Origin: DASSCW01 sp036555005
GTDB lineage: Bacteria; Chloroflexota; Limnocylindria; QHBO01
Assembly (NCBI GenBank): GCA_036555005.1
Contig: DATBME010000109.1
Coordinates: forward strand, 1 to 20,474
Length of the DNA: 20,474 bases
Direction: 5' to 3'
Below the pieces are notes generated by a model that made no database searches, had not been told where the DNA came from, and worked only from the letters and a program-made list of their open reading frames with translations. Made by a program: the position numbers and the translations under genes. Below, one piece after another: positions 7,179 to 14,934 of this stretch. Position 1 is the stretch's first letter. Each line of letters starts with the position of its first letter.

Positions 7179-7725
7179 GTGAAGGCTCCTCGCCGAGCTG
7201 GACGCGGAGGGCGTCGAGTGCTCGGCTGACATGACTGCGCGCGGAGGGAGCGGCGATCCCCAGGATCTGCCCGATCTCTTCGAACGGCAGGTCGGCTCGA
7301 TAGCGGAGGTAGATCGCCAGGCGCTGGCGTTCGGGCAGTGTTTCCACCGCCTGCCAGACCGCCATCCGGTCGGCCTGATCCGCGGCGGGCTGGTGCGTCG
7401 GCTGGAGGCCGATCCGCTCGGCCAGCAGGCGCCCGCGGCGGCGCCATCGGTGCCGGTCCATGGCCGAGCGGTAGAGCGTACGGAACGCCCAGGCATCGGG
7501 CCGATCAATCGACTGGCCATCACGCAGGGCCGACCAGAGCCGCAGCAGGGTGTCCTGCACGGCGTCATCAGCCTCCTCCACGGAGAGGCCCAGGTGCCGC
7601 GCCAGTCCCCAGAGCTCGGCGCCGCGCTCGGCCTGCAGCCTGACGACTGCCGCCCGCAGGGCATCGGTGCCCACTGTGGGCTGCGGTGCGAGCTCGACAG
7701 TCGGGTCCATGGCGCCCGTGATCAT
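7171..7725 (-). CDS. ECF-type RNA polymerase sigma factor
   Basis: This is a two-domain sigma-70 factor of 184 residues. Region 2 includes LSVEEADDAVQDTLLRLWSAL (about 48-67) and DAWAFRTLYRSAMDRHRWRRR (78-98). Region 4 holds LPERQRLAIYLRYRADLPFEEIGQILG (130-156) and the recognition helix region SARSHVSRALDALR. No N-terminal or C-terminal extension domain is seen. The chosen ATG at 7725 is preceded by GGAAGG at 5 nt spacing; an ATG at 7710 is also possible, and the frame is open up to 7911 but that stretch lacks family resemblance and carries repeats. It directs RNA polymerase to a small regulon, probably including its own operon, in response to an envelope signal sensed through the overlapping membrane gene. 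Confidence 0.85.
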   Translation of the reverse strand: MITGAMDPTVELAPQPTVGTDALRAAVVRLQAERGAELWGLARHLGLSVEEADDAVQDTLLRLWSALRDGQSIDRPDAWAFRTLYRSAMDRHRWRRRGRLLAERIGLQPTHQPAADQADRMAVWQAVETLPERQRLAIYLRYRADLPFEEIGQILGIAAPSARSHVSRALDALRVQLGEEPSHE

Positions 7726-7835
7726 GACCTTCCGACGCGCGGGCGGTGCGGAACGTTGAAGGTGGTCAGGGCGAACTCCGAGAATGCGCCTGGACCCTGA
7801 CGCCGAGTGATGAGGACGGAACAAGGCCGCGAGAT

Positions 7836-7971
7836 ATGCGGCCAGAGACTGATTGGGCCAGGGAGCGCCAGCCCCAGCAGGTTCCCGCGTCAGGTCAGTC
7901 TGTGGCCGCATGCATGGCGTAGGTACGCGGCTGAAGGAATCGTCGTTGGTCGTATCAGTCTGTCACCGCAT
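7836..7971. repeat. Three copies of a 17-bp motif upstream of the sigma gene
   Basis: The 266-bp gap 7726-7991 has no gene. It holds the motif TCAGTCTSTGGCCGCAT three times: inverted at 7836-7852 (reads TCAGTCTCTGGCCGCAT on the minus strand), direct at 7895-7911 (TCAGTCTGTGGCCGCAT) and direct at 7955-7971 (TCAGTCTGTCACCGCAT). Copies match at 15 to 16 of 17 positions and start 59-60 bp apart. The first two could also form a long stem around a 42-nt loop. The position upstream of the sigma gene suggests operator sites; a small mobile-repeat origin is an alternative. Confidence 0.6.
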
Positions 7972-7991
7972 AACGCGCGACTATGGTCAGC

Positions 7992-9908
7992 CTAGATGGG
8001 TGCTCCGGTGATCGGCTGCTCGGAGGCGAACTGCTCCGCGTACAAGCGGGCGTAAAGGCCCTCGTGCCGGATCAGCTCCTCGTGCCGGCCACGCTCCACG
8101 ATCCGGCCGCGATCGTAGACCAGGATCTGGTCGGCGCGCAGGATGGTCGACAGCCGATGGGCGATGGCGATGGTGGTGCGTCCCTCCATCAGGCCATTGA
8201 GAGCGGCCTGGATGAGCCGCTCGCTCACCGTATCCAGGGCTGAGGTCGCCTCGTCCAGGATCAGGATCCGCGGATCCTTGAGCAGGACGCGAGCGATGGC
8301 GACGCGCTGCTTCTCGCCGCCGGACAGCTTGTAGCCGCGCTCGCCGACGATGGTGTCGTAGCCCTCCGGCAGCTCCAGCACGCGATCGTGGATGGCCGCC
8401 GCGCGGGCGGCGTCCTCCACCTCCTCCAGGGTGGCATCCGGCTTCGCGTAGCGCAGGTTCTCCATCACCGAGGCGTGGAACAGGTAGGTCTCCTGGGTCA
8501 CCACCCCGATCACGCGGCCCAGCGATTCCAGCTGGGTTCGGCGCACGTCGTTGCCGTCGATCTCCACCGCTCCGGCATCCACGTCATACAGGCGCGGGAC
8601 GAGGTAGGTGGTGGTCGTCTTGCCGGAGCCCGATGGGCCGACCAGCGCCACCAGCTGGCCGGGCCGTGCCTCGAAGTCAATGTCGTGCAGGCCGAACGGC
8701 TGAATCGGCAGCTTGACCGCGCGCCCGCTCGCCTCGGCCGCCTCCGCCTCGCCCTCGGCCGCCAGCTGCACCGCCGTCGGCGGGTAGCGGAACGACACGT
8801 CCCGGAAGCGCACGTCGCCCCGCATCGCGACCGGGTCGAGCGCAATCGCATCCGGCGCGTCCACGATCTCGTGCGGCAGCTCCAGGTACTCGAAGATGCG
8901 GTCGAACAGCGCCAGCGCGCCCTGGATCTCAACCTGCACGTTCAGCAGCTGGCCGAGCGGGAAGAAGAGGCGGCTCTGCAGCGTGGTGAAGGCCACGATG
9001 GTGCCGACACTGACTCCGGGGTCGCCTTCGATGATCAGCGTGCCGGCCAGCAGGTAGACGAAGGCCGGCGCGATGCTGAAGAAGATCCCGATCATGGCGA
9101 AGAACCAGCGGCCGATCATCTGCTGCCGGATCTGCAGGTCGCCCAGCCGTCGCGACTCCCTGGCGAAGCGCGCGATGCTGGCCCGCTGCTGGCCGAACGT
9201 CTTCGACAGCAGGATGCCGGACACCGACAGCGACTCCTCGGTGATCGCGCTCACCTCTGCCAGCGAACGCTGGGTGGCGCCACTCACCTCGCGGCGGACC
9301 TTGCCGACGCGATAGGTGATGTAGGCGAAGATCGGCAGCATCCCGAGGCTCAGGACGGTCAGCCGCCAGTCCAGGATGAGCATGGCGATGACCGTGGTGG
9401 CCACGGTGGCGAAGTTGCTGAGCAGGGAGGCGGCCGTATCGGTCACCACCGATTGCACCCCGTTCACGTCGTTGCCGATCCGGCTCTGGATCTCGCCGGT
9501 GCGCGTCTCGGTGAAGAAGCGGAGCGGCATCCACTGCAGGTGCGTGTACAGCGCCAGCCGCAGGTCGTCCATCACGCGCTGGCCGACCACGTTCGACAGG
9601 TACGCCTGCCACACGCCAAGGCCCGATGAGATGAACGGCAGCACGATCATCAGCGCGCATTGCATGTAGAGCAGCCCAACGTCCTGCGGTCCGAGCAGGT
9701 TGTCGATCACCAGCTTCAGCAGGATCGGGTTGATGACGCCGATGCTGACGCTGACCAGGATCACCACCGCGATCAGCAGCAGCCGACCGCGATAGGGCCG
9801 GAAGAAGGTCGCGATCTGGCGCAGCGTGCGCGGCCCGCTGCCCGGGCGCGCGGTCAGGTCGGGCTGCTCGCCGCCCCACATGCCGCGGCCCATGCCCCGG
9901 CCGCGCAT
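7992..9908 (-). CDS. ABC exporter with fused membrane and ATPase domains
   Basis: The 638-residue protein is a half-transporter of the ABC-B/MsbA type: a six-helix membrane domain (about 40-320) fused to a nucleotide-binding domain. ATPase motifs are complete: Walker A GPSGSGKT (424-431), Q-loop Q472 in VTQETYLF, signature LSGGE (528-532), Walker B ILILDE (548-553) with catalytic E553, D-loop SALD and H584 in IAHRLST. It should act as a homodimer or with an unlinked partner. An Ala/Glu-rich insert at about 380-398 lies in the front of the ATPase domain. The start overlaps the stop of the PIG-L gene as TGATG, a sign of translational coupling; longer in-frame starts lie inside that gene and are rejected. 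The Gly/Arg/Met-rich N-terminus (MRGRGMGRGMWGG) is unusual. The substrate is unknown. Confidence 0.92.
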   Translation of the reverse strand: MRGRGMGRGMWGGEQPDLTARPGSGPRTLRQIATFFRPYRGRLLLIAVVILVSVSIGVINPILLKLVIDNLLGPQDVGLLYMQCALMIVLPFISSGLGVWQAYLSNVVGQRVMDDLRLALYTHLQWMPLRFFTETRTGEIQSRIGNDVNGVQSVVTDTAASLLSNFATVATTVIAMLILDWRLTVLSLGMLPIFAYITYRVGKVRREVSGATQRSLAEVSAITEESLSVSGILLSKTFGQQRASIARFARESRRLGDLQIRQQMIGRWFFAMIGIFFSIAPAFVYLLAGTLIIEGDPGVSVGTIVAFTTLQSRLFFPLGQLLNVQVEIQGALALFDRIFEYLELPHEIVDAPDAIALDPVAMRGDVRFRDVSFRYPPTAVQLAAEGEAEAAEASGRAVKLPIQPFGLHDIDFEARPGQLVALVGPSGSGKTTTTYLVPRLYDVDAGAVEIDGNDVRRTQLESLGRVIGVVTQETYLFHASVMENLRYAKPDATLEEVEDAARAAAIHDRVLELPEGYDTIVGERGYKLSGGEKQRVAIARVLLKDPRILILDEATSALDTVSERLIQAALNGLMEGRTTIAIAHRLSTILRADQILVYDRGRIVERGRHEELIRHEGLYARLYAEQFASEQPITGAPI

Positions 9909-10648
9909 CACGTCAGCCGGATGGAGAGGAAGGCCTGGGCCATCGGCAGGCCAACCGGCTCCCCCGCCTCGGCGGCCCGCTCGCGGGTGCGGGCCTCGAC
10001 CTCGTCCCAGTCGTCGATCTGGCTCTCGTGGCAGCGCAGCGCCTCCAGGCCGCGCTCGAGCGTCGCCGACACGTCGACCCACAGATTCGGCCGCTCGACG
10101 CCGCTGACCAGCACCTGGCGCACCTTCCACGGCTCCAGGCCCTCATCCAGCAGCTCTGGGAAGTTCAGCCGGTCCCGCGCCGCGGGGTAGACCGCGGCCA
10201 GCGTGGCCTCGCCGGTGGCCAGGTGGTCGGGATGGGCGATGAACGGGTTGCCGTCGGCGCGCCGCTGCGGGTTCTGGGCGATGACCAGGTCCGGCCGGAA
10301 GCGACGGATCTGGCGCACGATGTCGCGCCGCAGCTCCAGCGTGGGCTGCAGGTAGCCGTCCGGGTAGCCCAGGTGCTCGATCTGGCCGACGCCAAGGACG
10401 TCGGCCGCCGCCCGTTGCTCGGCGACGCGGACCGCGGCCAACTGCTCCGGCGTGACGCCGGGATCCTCGGTGCCCTTGCCGCCGTCGGTGGTGACGAGAT
10501 AGTCGACCCGCGCGCCGGCGGCGGTCAGGGCGGCGATGGTCGGGGCGGCGCTGAACTCGGCGTCGTCCGGGTGGCTGAAGATCACGAGCACGCGCTCCAG
10601 CGGCGCGATCAGCTCATCGCGTTCCAGGTCGGTCATCGGGTGGCGCAT
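9908..10648 (-). CDS. PIG-L/LmbE-family N-deacetylase
   Basis: This 246-residue protein is a canonical PIG-L family deacetylase. VLVIFSHPDDAEFSAAPTIA carries the metal motif with both aspartates, and NPFIAHPDHLATGEA supplies the distal zinc histidine. HPDDAE-type motifs are typical of BshB-like and other GlcNAc deacetylases. It differs from the variant at 493-1359, which lacks the first Asp. The start is ATG 10648 or ATG 10636 (MTDLERDEL); a TACCAT box at 10647-10652 would suit a leaderless start at 10636. The 3' end overlaps the ABC exporter start by one base, so the pair is an operon and may make and export a deacetylated glycoside or thiol-type compound; that is inference. It is divergent from csoR. 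Confidence 0.87.
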   Translation of the reverse strand: MRHPMTDLERDELIAPLERVLVIFSHPDDAEFSAAPTIAALTAAGARVDYLVTTDGGKGTEDPGVTPEQLAAVRVAEQRAAADVLGVGQIEHLGYPDGYLQPTLELRRDIVRQIRRFRPDLVIAQNPQRRADGNPFIAHPDHLATGEATLAAVYPAARDRLNFPELLDEGLEPWKVRQVLVSGVERPNLWVDVSATLERGLEALRCHESQIDDWDEVEARTRERAAEAGEPVGLPMAQAFLSIRLT

Positions 10649-10659
10649 GGTACGCCTGA

Positions 10660-10689
10660 TTGACCGATGTCGCCCCGCCTCCGCATACT
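10660..10689 (+). promoter_or_regulatory. csoR promoter
   Basis: TTGACC at 10660-10665 and CATACT at 10684-10689 form a sigma-A type promoter with an 18-bp spacer. The -10 box ends 10 nt before the csoR ATG, so the transcript should be nearly leaderless. Confidence 0.6.
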
Positions 10690-10701
10690 GCCCCGCAGTA
10701 T
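10685..10701. promoter_or_regulatory. CsoR/RcnR-type operator overlapping the csoR promoter and start codon
   Basis: ATACTGC-CCC-GCAGTAT is a perfect 7-bp inverted repeat. It has the TACT-N7-AGTA form described for RcnR-like operators (TACT-G6-N-AGTA) and resembles the 17-bp copper operators of Bacillus CsoR. It covers the -10 box and the first two bases of the ATG, so binding would block its own gene. It lies 37 bp from the start of the divergent PIG-L gene and could affect that operon too. Confidence 0.75.
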
Positions 10702-11059
10702 GTCGACCGCACCGCGCAGCGACGCTCCGCCCCACTTCCGCCACTCGTACACGAAGGACCGGCGCGAGCTGCTGAACCGTCTGCGCCGGATCGAGGGGCA
10801 GGCGCGCGGGCTGCAGCGCCTGGTGCAGGAAGAGGCGTATTGCCTGGACCTGCTGCAGCAGGTGGAGGCGCTGACGGCCGCCGCCGACCAGGTCGGCCTG
10901 CTCCTGCTGGAGGACCACATCAGCGGCTGCCTGGCCCACGCCATCCAGACCGGGCAGGGAGAGCCCTACGTCGATGAAGTGATGGCCGTCGTGCGCCGCA
11001 CCATGGGCCGGCCACCAAGCCGCCGCAAGCCCACGGGGACCAGCTCGAGCGGCGGCTGA
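10700..11059 (+). CDS. csoR: CsoR-type copper-sensing repressor
   Basis: The 119-residue product is a DUF156 (CsoR/RcnR/FrmR) four-helix metal sensor. YTKDRRELLNRLRRIEGQARGL (17-38) is the family hallmark. The Cu(I) ligands of the CsoR class are all present with exact spacing: C48, H73 and C77 (C-x24-H-x3-C), plus second-shell Y47 and E93. These correspond to Y35, C36, H61, C65 and E81 of the Mycobacterium tuberculosis protein, with a constant offset of 12. RcnR (Ni/Co) would have His at the third position and FrmR lacks the third Cys, so copper is the best prediction. Without copper it should bind the palindrome over its own start. No copper ATPase or chaperone lies downstream; the next gene is convergent. 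The start at 10700 is favoured over GTG 10667, which precedes the promoter's -10 box. Confidence 0.9.
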   Translation: MSTAPRSDAPPHFRHSYTKDRRELLNRLRRIEGQARGLQRLVQEEAYCLDLLQQVEALTAAADQVGLLLLEDHISGCLAHAIQTGQGEPYVDEVMAVVRRTMGRPPSRRKPTGTSSSGG

Positions 11060-11070
11060 CGGGCATGAGT

Positions 11071-11103
11071 GGGAGTGCCGCAGGGGGGAACCACGGCACT
11101 CCC
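11071..11103 (+). terminator. Terminator hairpin after csoR
   Basis: GGGAGTGCCG and CGGCACTCCC form a perfect 10-bp stem around a 13-nt loop, 12 nt after the csoR stop. There is no T-run, so it may be factor-assisted or act on both strands. Confidence 0.7.
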
Positions 11104-11134
11104 GGCGCAGAGCATACGCTCGGAGTCAAGGCCC

Positions 11135-11152
11135 GGCGAGCCGTTGCTCGCC
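11135..11152 (-). terminator. Terminator hairpin after the methyltransferase-like gene
   Basis: GGCGAGC-CGTT-GCTCGCC is a perfect 7-bp stem with a 4-nt loop, 18 nt beyond the TAA of the minus-strand gene. With the hairpin at 11071-11103 it separates two convergent genes. Confidence 0.55.
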
Positions 11153-11170
11153 AAGCCGCCAAGTGCTTGC

Positions 11171-14011
11171 TTACTCGCCGAACATCGTGAGCTGTTGGCC
11201 GCCCCGCTCGATGAGCGGGTCCAAGCCCAACACGGGTTCCATCCGCTCCAGCCCCGCGGTCTCCAGGCCGACCAGGGTCTCGAGATGCTGCCATTTCAGG
11301 AAGTGCCAGTTCTGCTGCTCGACCTCGGCCCGCAGCCAGGGTGATCGATCGAGCTTGAGCCGGATCAGCTCGGTGCGTTCGGCCGGGAAGACCAGGAAGC
11401 GGGCCTGTTGGTCGCCGGGCGGAATCTGGCGACCGCGGCGCAGGATCGCCTCTCCCAGCATGCCGGTCCACTCCACCTCGAACAGGAAGGCCAGACGCCC
11501 GCGCCGGTACCACATCGCATCGACCGTGCCGAGCACCTCCGACGGCGCCCGGATGACCAGCGGCAGGTAGGCGCGCCGCTCGTCGTCCTGCAATCGGTCC
11601 AGCAGGGTCGCGCCCTCGTATGGCCGATCGTGCTCGCGCTTGCTGACCCAGGCCTTCAGGCCCAGCCGATGCGCATAGTCGACCAGCAGGCCGATCACCC
11701 GAGCATGCTCCTCCAGGCGCTGTCCAAGCTCCTCGTCGGTCCGCAGCTGCCCCTTCTCGCCGCCGGCCGCGTAGGCGGCCAGGCAGGCGCGCACCAGCTC
11801 CTCGTCGGGCGAATCCAGGCCCGGGAAGAGGGCATAGATGCGATCCAGGAAGCCGTGCTCGTCCAGCCGGCCGGCGGTCGACAGGATCGAGAAGGTGGAC
11901 CACTCCACCCGGTCGGCCAGGGGTGACTCGGCCAGCTCCGGCTCCCGCAGCCACCACACCGGGCCATCGGCGTCGCCCAGTCGCGCCAGGGAGCGATGGT
12001 CGTCGCGCCACAGCTCCTCGCGCAGCAGGGTGGCCAGCAGCGCCGCGCCGCCGCGCTCCAGGCGCGCATCGGCCGCCACCTCCTCGTCGTCACCGCCGCC
12101 CGAGCGGCCCATCGCCACCCGGCGGAGCAGGCCGGTCCGCTGCAGGTGCAGCACCACCGCCGCCGCGATGCGGGACAGGCCCGCCGGCTCCCCGCGGGCG
12201 CGCAGCAGGCCCACCGCCGCCTGGTCGATCGCCTCTGCCAGCTCCGGGTAGGTCAGGTGGCCCTCGTCGGCGCCCAGCCTCAACGGGCGCGCCTGGACGG
12301 CGTCGCGCAGACGGTCCTCCGCCGACGGCTTGCGGAAGTGGAGCGTGACGCCGTCCCCCGACCGGCGCGATTCGCGATGGATGACATCGACCAGCTCCAG
12401 CTCGGCGGCCGCGCCGGCTGTGGCAGCGGCCAGCAGGCGGTCCGGATCGTCGCCCTCGAGCATGACCACGAACCAGCCATCCGGCTTCAGCGCGGAGGCC
12501 GCCGACGCCATGGCGTGCCGCAGCGCGGTGGCTTCGGCGCCGTCCGAGCGCGCCGGCGAGGAGCCGAACAGCGGCTCCAGCCGCAGCGTCTCGGCTGCCT
12601 CGCGGCCGATCAGCCAGCTGGTGGCCAGGTACTCGAAGCTGAGCTCGTCCACGCTCGGCGCATTGGCGATCGCGGACAGCACCATGTCGACGTGGTCGGC
12701 CGGCAGGTACTGGCCGATGACCGCCGGGCGGCAGCGGATCCAGAGCACGTTCTCGGCGCCCATGCCGCCCAGCTCCTCTAGGCCGGCCGCGAAGCGCGCC
12801 GGGCGCCGGTCCCGTCCCAGGGCGGCGACCGCGGTGCGCACGTCGTCGACCGCGGTCTCGAACAGCCGCCACACGTTCGTCTCGCGCTGGTAGCGCGAGG
12901 CGGGCTGACGGACGTGGCCGCCGCTGATGCGCAGCGAGGCGACGCGGCCCGGGTAGCCGTTCAGCCGACTGGCCGGGAGCAGGCACGCCGCCAGCGCCAG
13001 GCGGAAGACCGCGGAGAGCGCCGGATCGCGCAGCTCGGCGTCGATCTTGTTGGCGATCGTCTGGAGCGCGTACAGGTTGCGGGAGGTGTACAGCTCCAGC
13101 AGCTCGTCGACCAGCTCAGTGCGGCCGTCGAGCACCGGGAAGCGGTCGCGCAGCTGCTGGTAGTGCAGGCCCTGCCGGACATCGGTGGCGGCCACCTGCG
13201 GTGCTCCCTGCTCGGGCAGCACGGTGGATGCGTAGCGCGGTCCCTCGGCCAGGGCGCCGGTCGGCGCGTCGGGCTCGAGCACTGGCGGTGGCGGTGGCTC
13301 GCCCAGCTCGCCAAGCGGCGCGGCCGGGTCGTCGTCCAGCGCCGTCGGGGGCGCGGTCAGGCCGACCGGCGCCGGCGGCAGGTCGTCCTCCGCGTCGAGC
13401 GACGGGTCGACGGCCGGCTCCACGATCTCATCGGCGATCTCGTCCGGCGGTGGCTCCTGGCCGGCACGCTCGATCCCCAGCTTGGCGAGGTCGATGTCGT
13501 CGACGGGGGCCACGCGTTCGACCGGTCCGCCGACGGCGATGTCGCAGTTCGGGCAGCGATAGATCTTGCGTCCGGGCGCGTCGCCATCGCGCGGCCAGAT
13601 GAATTGCTCGCCAACCACCGGCCGGCGGCAGGTGGCGCAGCGCGTGGCGTACAGCTCCTCGATGTGCTGGCGCAGCGGCACATCGACGCGGCGGGAGGCG
13701 GCCAGCTGGGCGAAGGCGGCATCGATCGCGCCAGGCTCGGGGGCGAGCAGGAAGGCCTGCCCGGCCAGCTGGGCGAAGGGGCTGGGATCGCCGGCCACGG
13801 CCCGCATGCCGGCCGCCACCGCGCGGCGGGCCGTCCAGCCGGTGCCGGCCCACGGATCGAGGACCGTGTCGCCGCTGCGGGCGTACGAGGCCAGCTCGGC
13901 ATCGAGCTGGTTATCGGCCGGCGAGGGGAAGTACCGCTCCAGGAGCGCCAGGCCGGGGAGGCGACGAGGAAGGACGACGTGGTCGAGACGCTTCCGTTGG
14001 GCCTCGCCCAT
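11171..14011 (-). CDS. Methyltransferase-like protein lacking the catalytic motif, with C-terminal nuclease-like domain
   Basis: The 946-residue protein resembles large adenine-specific DNA methylases (COG1743/DUF1156 type) in layout. SAM motif I is TVLDPWAGTGWTARRAVAAG at 49-68 after the FPSPADNQLD segment. A four-cysteine zinc ribbon follows at C125-x2-C128 and C153-x2-C156, then an acidic, Pro-rich linker (183-255) and LYTSRNLYALQTIANKI (308-324), which parallels the conserved LFTxRQLLAL block. Where catalytic DPPY is expected the protein reads VDMVLSAIANAPSVDELSFEY (441-461), so no standard motif IV is visible. A probable winged-helix region lies at 585-632. The end (828-915) reads VDAMWYRRGRLAFLFEVEWTG, similar to PD-(D/E)xK nuclease-like domains with D830 and E845/E847. 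It starts 8 bp after the TPR gene with GAGG upstream. Function unknown; DNA binding or modification-dependent cleavage is inference. Confidence 0.72.
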   Translation of the reverse strand: MGEAQRKRLDHVVLPRRLPGLALLERYFPSPADNQLDAELASYARSGDTVLDPWAGTGWTARRAVAAGMRAVAGDPSPFAQLAGQAFLLAPEPGAIDAAFAQLAASRRVDVPLRQHIEELYATRCATCRRPVVGEQFIWPRDGDAPGRKIYRCPNCDIAVGGPVERVAPVDDIDLAKLGIERAGQEPPPDEIADEIVEPAVDPSLDAEDDLPPAPVGLTAPPTALDDDPAAPLGELGEPPPPPVLEPDAPTGALAEGPRYASTVLPEQGAPQVAATDVRQGLHYQQLRDRFPVLDGRTELVDELLELYTSRNLYALQTIANKIDAELRDPALSAVFRLALAACLLPASRLNGYPGRVASLRISGGHVRQPASRYQRETNVWRLFETAVDDVRTAVAALGRDRRPARFAAGLEELGGMGAENVLWIRCRPAVIGQYLPADHVDMVLSAIANAPSVDELSFEYLATSWLIGREAAETLRLEPLFGSSPARSDGAEATALRHAMASAASALKPDGWFVVMLEGDDPDRLLAAATAGAAAELELVDVIHRESRRSGDGVTLHFRKPSAEDRLRDAVQARPLRLGADEGHLTYPELAEAIDQAAVGLLRARGEPAGLSRIAAAVVLHLQRTGLLRRVAMGRSGGGDDEEVAADARLERGGAALLATLLREELWRDDHRSLARLGDADGPVWWLREPELAESPLADRVEWSTFSILSTAGRLDEHGFLDRIYALFPGLDSPDEELVRACLAAYAAGGEKGQLRTDEELGQRLEEHARVIGLLVDYAHRLGLKAWVSKREHDRPYEGATLLDRLQDDERRAYLPLVIRAPSEVLGTVDAMWYRRGRLAFLFEVEWTGMLGEAILRRGRQIPPGDQQARFLVFPAERTELIRLKLDRSPWLRAEVEQQNWHFLKWQHLETLVGLETAGLERMEPVLGLDPLIERGGQQLTMFGE

Positions 14012-14019
14012 CGGGCCTC

Positions 14020-14850
14020 CTACGGTTCCTCGATCAGCTCCTCTTCGAGCTCGGGCTCGGCGGAGAACTCCGGCAGGCTGGTGTCGAGCTCCTCGACCTC
14101 CTCCGGTTCCTCCTCGACCTCCTCGCTCTCGTCCCCTTCGTCATCGTAGCGGAGTGCACTGCCCCGAATGTCGGGTCGGACGCCAGCCGGGCGGCCGGAG
14201 GTGCTGCCCGGGAACGAGACCTTGCCGAAGTTGTCCGGGTGGGCGAACGTCTCGCGGATGATGATCCGCACCTCTTCGCCGCTGACCACGGTGATCGCCG
14301 CGTCGTAGCGGTTGCCGCCCTTCATCAGCTTGCCCAGCCGCGTGCCGACGCGGGGCTCCACCTGGCCGATCTGCACGTCACCCACGCGGGCCACCAGCAC
14401 GTCGGCATCGAGCGCGAGCTCGACGGCATCGCCGGGCGACAGCGGCGCCAGCTGGCGCGCCGGGCCGACGTTGATGACGCGGGCATGGCCGGTCTTGCCC
14501 ATCTCCTCGATGAAGTCGGCGGCCGACGCCTTCTCCGGCTTGCCGTTGCCGCCCGTCCCGTCGCCGCCGCCCAGCAGGACGCGCAGCCGCGCCACGTTGC
14601 GCTCGGCGATGCGGTTGGTCGCGTCGCGCTCCAGCGCGTTCTCGTAGGCGGTCAGCGCCTCGTCGTGGCGGCCGAGCTCGGCGTAGGCCTTGCCGAGCCG
14701 GTTGTACGCATCGGTATCGGGCCCCAGCTCGATCAGCTCCTGGTTGGTGGCGACGGCTGCCTCCCAGTCTCCCTGGGTGGCCTGTGCGATCGCGGTGTCC
14801 GCCAGCTGCCGGCGCTGGCGCATGGTCGTCTCAGTATCCTCAAGCGTCAT
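14020..14850 (-). CDS. TPR protein with a HIRAN-like domain and acidic tail
   Basis: The 276-residue product has two to three tetratricopeptide repeats (about 14-88, with AYNRLGKAYAELGRHDEALTAY and RDATNRIAERNVARL). A Gly-rich hinge (94-104) and a compact domain (about 118-213) follow. The compact domain, with QLAPLSPGDAVELALDADVL, GDVQIGQVEPRVGTRLGKLM and EVRIIIRETF, recalls HIRAN-like folds; this resemblance is by eye only. The tail (237-276) is almost entirely Glu/Asp, giving a DNA-mimic or disordered character. The start is uncertain between ATG 14850 and ATG 14823; the latter has GATACT 9 nt upstream, whereas a stronger promoter at 14935-14963 serves either. It is the first gene of an operon with the methyltransferase-like gene, 8 bp downstream, and is likely its partner. 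Confidence 0.75.
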   Translation of the reverse strand: MTLEDTETTMRQRRQLADTAIAQATQGDWEAAVATNQELIELGPDTDAYNRLGKAYAELGRHDEALTAYENALERDATNRIAERNVARLRVLLGGGDGTGGNGKPEKASAADFIEEMGKTGHARVINVGPARQLAPLSPGDAVELALDADVLVARVGDVQIGQVEPRVGTRLGKLMKGGNRYDAAITVVSGEEVRIIIRETFAHPDNFGKVSFPGSTSGRPAGVRPDIRGSALRYDDEGDESEEVEEEPEEVEELDTSLPEFSAEPELEEELIEEP

Positions 14851-14934
14851 GAGGTGGCGTCTCTCCCGCGAAATCGTGGTTGAGAAGAGGCTGTCGCAGG
14901 TCCGCAGCGGGCCTCCCCGGCCCGAGGGCGCCTT

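Noticed and set aside
7726..7911. A longer N-terminus of the sigma factor from ATG 7911
   Set aside because: The added 62 residues show no sigma-factor features, contain the 17-bp repeat and precede a ribosome site at 7725.
8388..9629. A 413-codon open frame on the plus strand
   Set aside because: It is antisense to the ABC exporter, whose six ATPase motifs fix the coding strand.
12914..14149. A 411-codon open frame on the plus strand
   Set aside because: It is antisense to the methyltransferase-like and TPR genes; the translation is low-complexity Arg/Gly/Gln with no family pattern.
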